Part shown: positions 30,247 to 31,143 of the stretch, in pieces
Layout: every line of letters starts with the position of its first letter
Numbering within the stretch: the stretch's first letter is position 1
Assembly (NCBI GenBank): GCA_964655005.1
Contig: CAZZKE010000033.1
Location: 1 to 31,143 of the forward strand
Direction of reading: 5' to 3'
Length of the DNA stretch: 31,143 bases
Origin: CAZZKE01 sp964655005
GTDB lineage: Bacteria > Pseudomonadota > Alphaproteobacteria > Rhodospirillales > JABHCV01
Notes under the pieces: model-generated
Seen by the model: the letters and a program-made list of their open reading frames with translations, nothing else
Told to the model about the DNA's origin: nothing
Databases searched by the model: none
Made by a program: the position numbers and the translations under genes

Positions 30247-31143
30247 CTATCCGGCGAATGCGACCAGGCGGGTATCTTTCAAAACGTCGGCAAAAGCGGC
30301 GCAGCTCATCGGCCTTCCGAAGTAATAGCCCTGAATGGCATCACATTCCTGCCCTTCCATGAAAGCCAGTTGGTCCTGGGTCTCGACCCCTTCCGCCGTT
30401 ACCTTAAGGCCAAGCCCGTGCGCCATGGCGATAATCGCCTTGGTCAGGGCGCCGTTTTCAACATCTTCGGCGACATTGTAGACGAACGCCTTGTCAATCT
30501 TGAGCGTATTGAAGGGATAGCGCTTGAGGATACTGAGCGATGAATAGCCGGTCCCGAAATCATCAATCGAAAGGCGGACTCCCATGGCGCTAAGGGTTTG
30601 CATGATCGCCAGGGTTTCCGGACCGTCGTCGACCAGCAGATTTTCGGTTATTTCCAGTTCAAGGCAGGACGGATCCAATCCGGTTTCGGCCAGCACCTCG
30701 GTCACGTCGCAAACCATATTGGGCCCCAGAAATTGGCGCGGCGAGGCGTTGACCGCTACTTTCAGTGGAGCATTGAACAGTGCGTTCCAATCCCGCGCCT
30801 GCCAGCAGGCCTCTCTCAGCACCCATTTACCAATTGAAACGATAAGGCCGGTTTCTTCGGCAATGGGGATGAACTGATCGGGATAGACCAGGCCAAGTTC
30901 CGGGCTCTCCCAACGCAGCAGAGTCTCGAAACCGATAATTTTCTTGTCCAGCGAATCGACCACCGGCTGATATTCCAGGAAAAACTCGTCATTATCGAGC
31001 GCATGCCTAAGGCAGTTTTCCATGGTCAGATGGTCTTCGAACCCATGATCGACAATTCCGACGGAATAAAACCTGAAGTTATCTCCGCCATCGTCCTTGG
31101 CCCGGTACATCGCCGCATCGGCGCAGCGCAGCAGTTGTTCCGG
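30247..31143 (-). CDS. GGDEF-EAL domain protein, partial (5' end outside window)
   Basis: The frame stays open to the window edge, so only the C-terminal 298 codons are seen. The first residues (CADAAMYRAKDDGGDNFRFY) are the end of a GGDEF domain. A full EAL domain follows: the signature is ETLLRW in place of EALLRW. ITENLL, IDDFGTGYSS, KIDKAF, TAEGVET and QGYYFGRP supply the metal- and substrate-binding residues of active c-di-GMP phosphodiesterases. It therefore probably hydrolyses c-di-GMP. The state of the GGDEF half and any sensor domain cannot be judged here. Confidence 0.92.
   Translation of the reverse strand, partial: PEQLLRCADAAMYRAKDDGGDNFRFYSVGIVDHGFEDHLTMENCLRHALDNDEFFLEYQPVVDSLDKKIIGFETLLRWESPELGLVYPDQFIPIAEETGLIVSIGKWVLREACWQARDWNALFNAPLKVAVNASPRQFLGPNMVCDVTEVLAETGLDPSCLELEITENLLVDDGPETLAIMQTLSAMGVRLSIDDFGTGYSSLSILKRYPFNTLKIDKAFVYNVAEDVENGALTKAIIAMAHGLGLKVTAEGVETQDQLAFMEGQECDAIQGYYFGRPMSCAAFADVLKDTRLVAFAG

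Noticed and set aside
1..31143. CRISPR arrays, transposases, phage or toxin-antitoxin genes
   Set aside because: I found no regularly spaced direct repeats with spacers and no mobile-element proteins in any frame with convincing motifs.

Overview
The window looks like chromosomal DNA of an alphaproteobacterium, probably a hopanoid-making autotroph of the Rhodospirillales type. I infer this from the gene content: a proteobacterial type I phosphoribulokinase close to the Rhodobacter form, hpnC-hpnD-hpnE hopanoid-precursor genes, class III adenylate cyclases with CHASE2 or tandem GAF inputs, a FixJ-type regulator and an RpoH sigma factor. Coding density is high and the DNA is moderately GC-rich. 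I see no insertion sequence, phage, CRISPR or plasmid gene.

Layout. 1-2.5 kb: tRNA-Asn, its terminator, and an orphan membrane histidine kinase. 2.5-9.4 kb: a cyclic-nucleotide block. On the + strand an alpha/beta hydrolase, a coiled-coil protein built from four exact 36-residue repeats, and a GAF-GAF-PAS adenylate cyclase. Convergent to it on the - strand lie a CHASE2 adenylate cyclase and a radical-SAM protein. The two cyclases share a C-terminal TPR-like module and tail. 9.4-14.3 kb: a type I secretion ABC transporter plus HlyD adaptor, then a MotA/MotB (PomA/PomB-like) stator pair. 14.3-17.1 kb, - strand: an MBL-fold hydrolase, a SAM hydroxide adenosyltransferase and rpoH. The rpoH leader contains a 19-codon ORF and a hairpin that pairs with the rpoH Shine-Dalgarno.

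17.4-22 kb: ispH (isoprenoid precursor) runs into a tightly overlapping - strand cluster hpnM-like/hpnC/hpnD/hpnE (squalene synthesis for hopanoids). 22.1-26.9 kb: a secreted cytochrome c, then divergently a TtrS-like kinase with a periplasmic PhnD-type domain, a FixJ-type regulator, an orphan ModA-like binding protein with a CxxC insert, and a secreted DsrE-like protein. A shared 16-bp promoter element links the kinase and binding-protein transcription units. This resembles a sulfur-compound or oxyanion sensing-response locus, but the ligand cannot be read from sequence.

26.9-31.1 kb, - strand: two tandem phosphoribulokinase genes. The upstream one is intact. The downstream one keeps its frame and most conserved residues but has lost the P-loop and carries D42E at the catalytic base, so it is probably a pseudoenzyme. 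They are followed by a DAO-family FAD oxidoreductase and the 3' part of a GGDEF-EAL gene that runs off the window.

The strongest leads are the pseudo-PRK/PRK pair, the rpoH leader, the TtrS-like locus with its orphan binding protein, and the 36-residue repeat protein next to the GAF cyclase.
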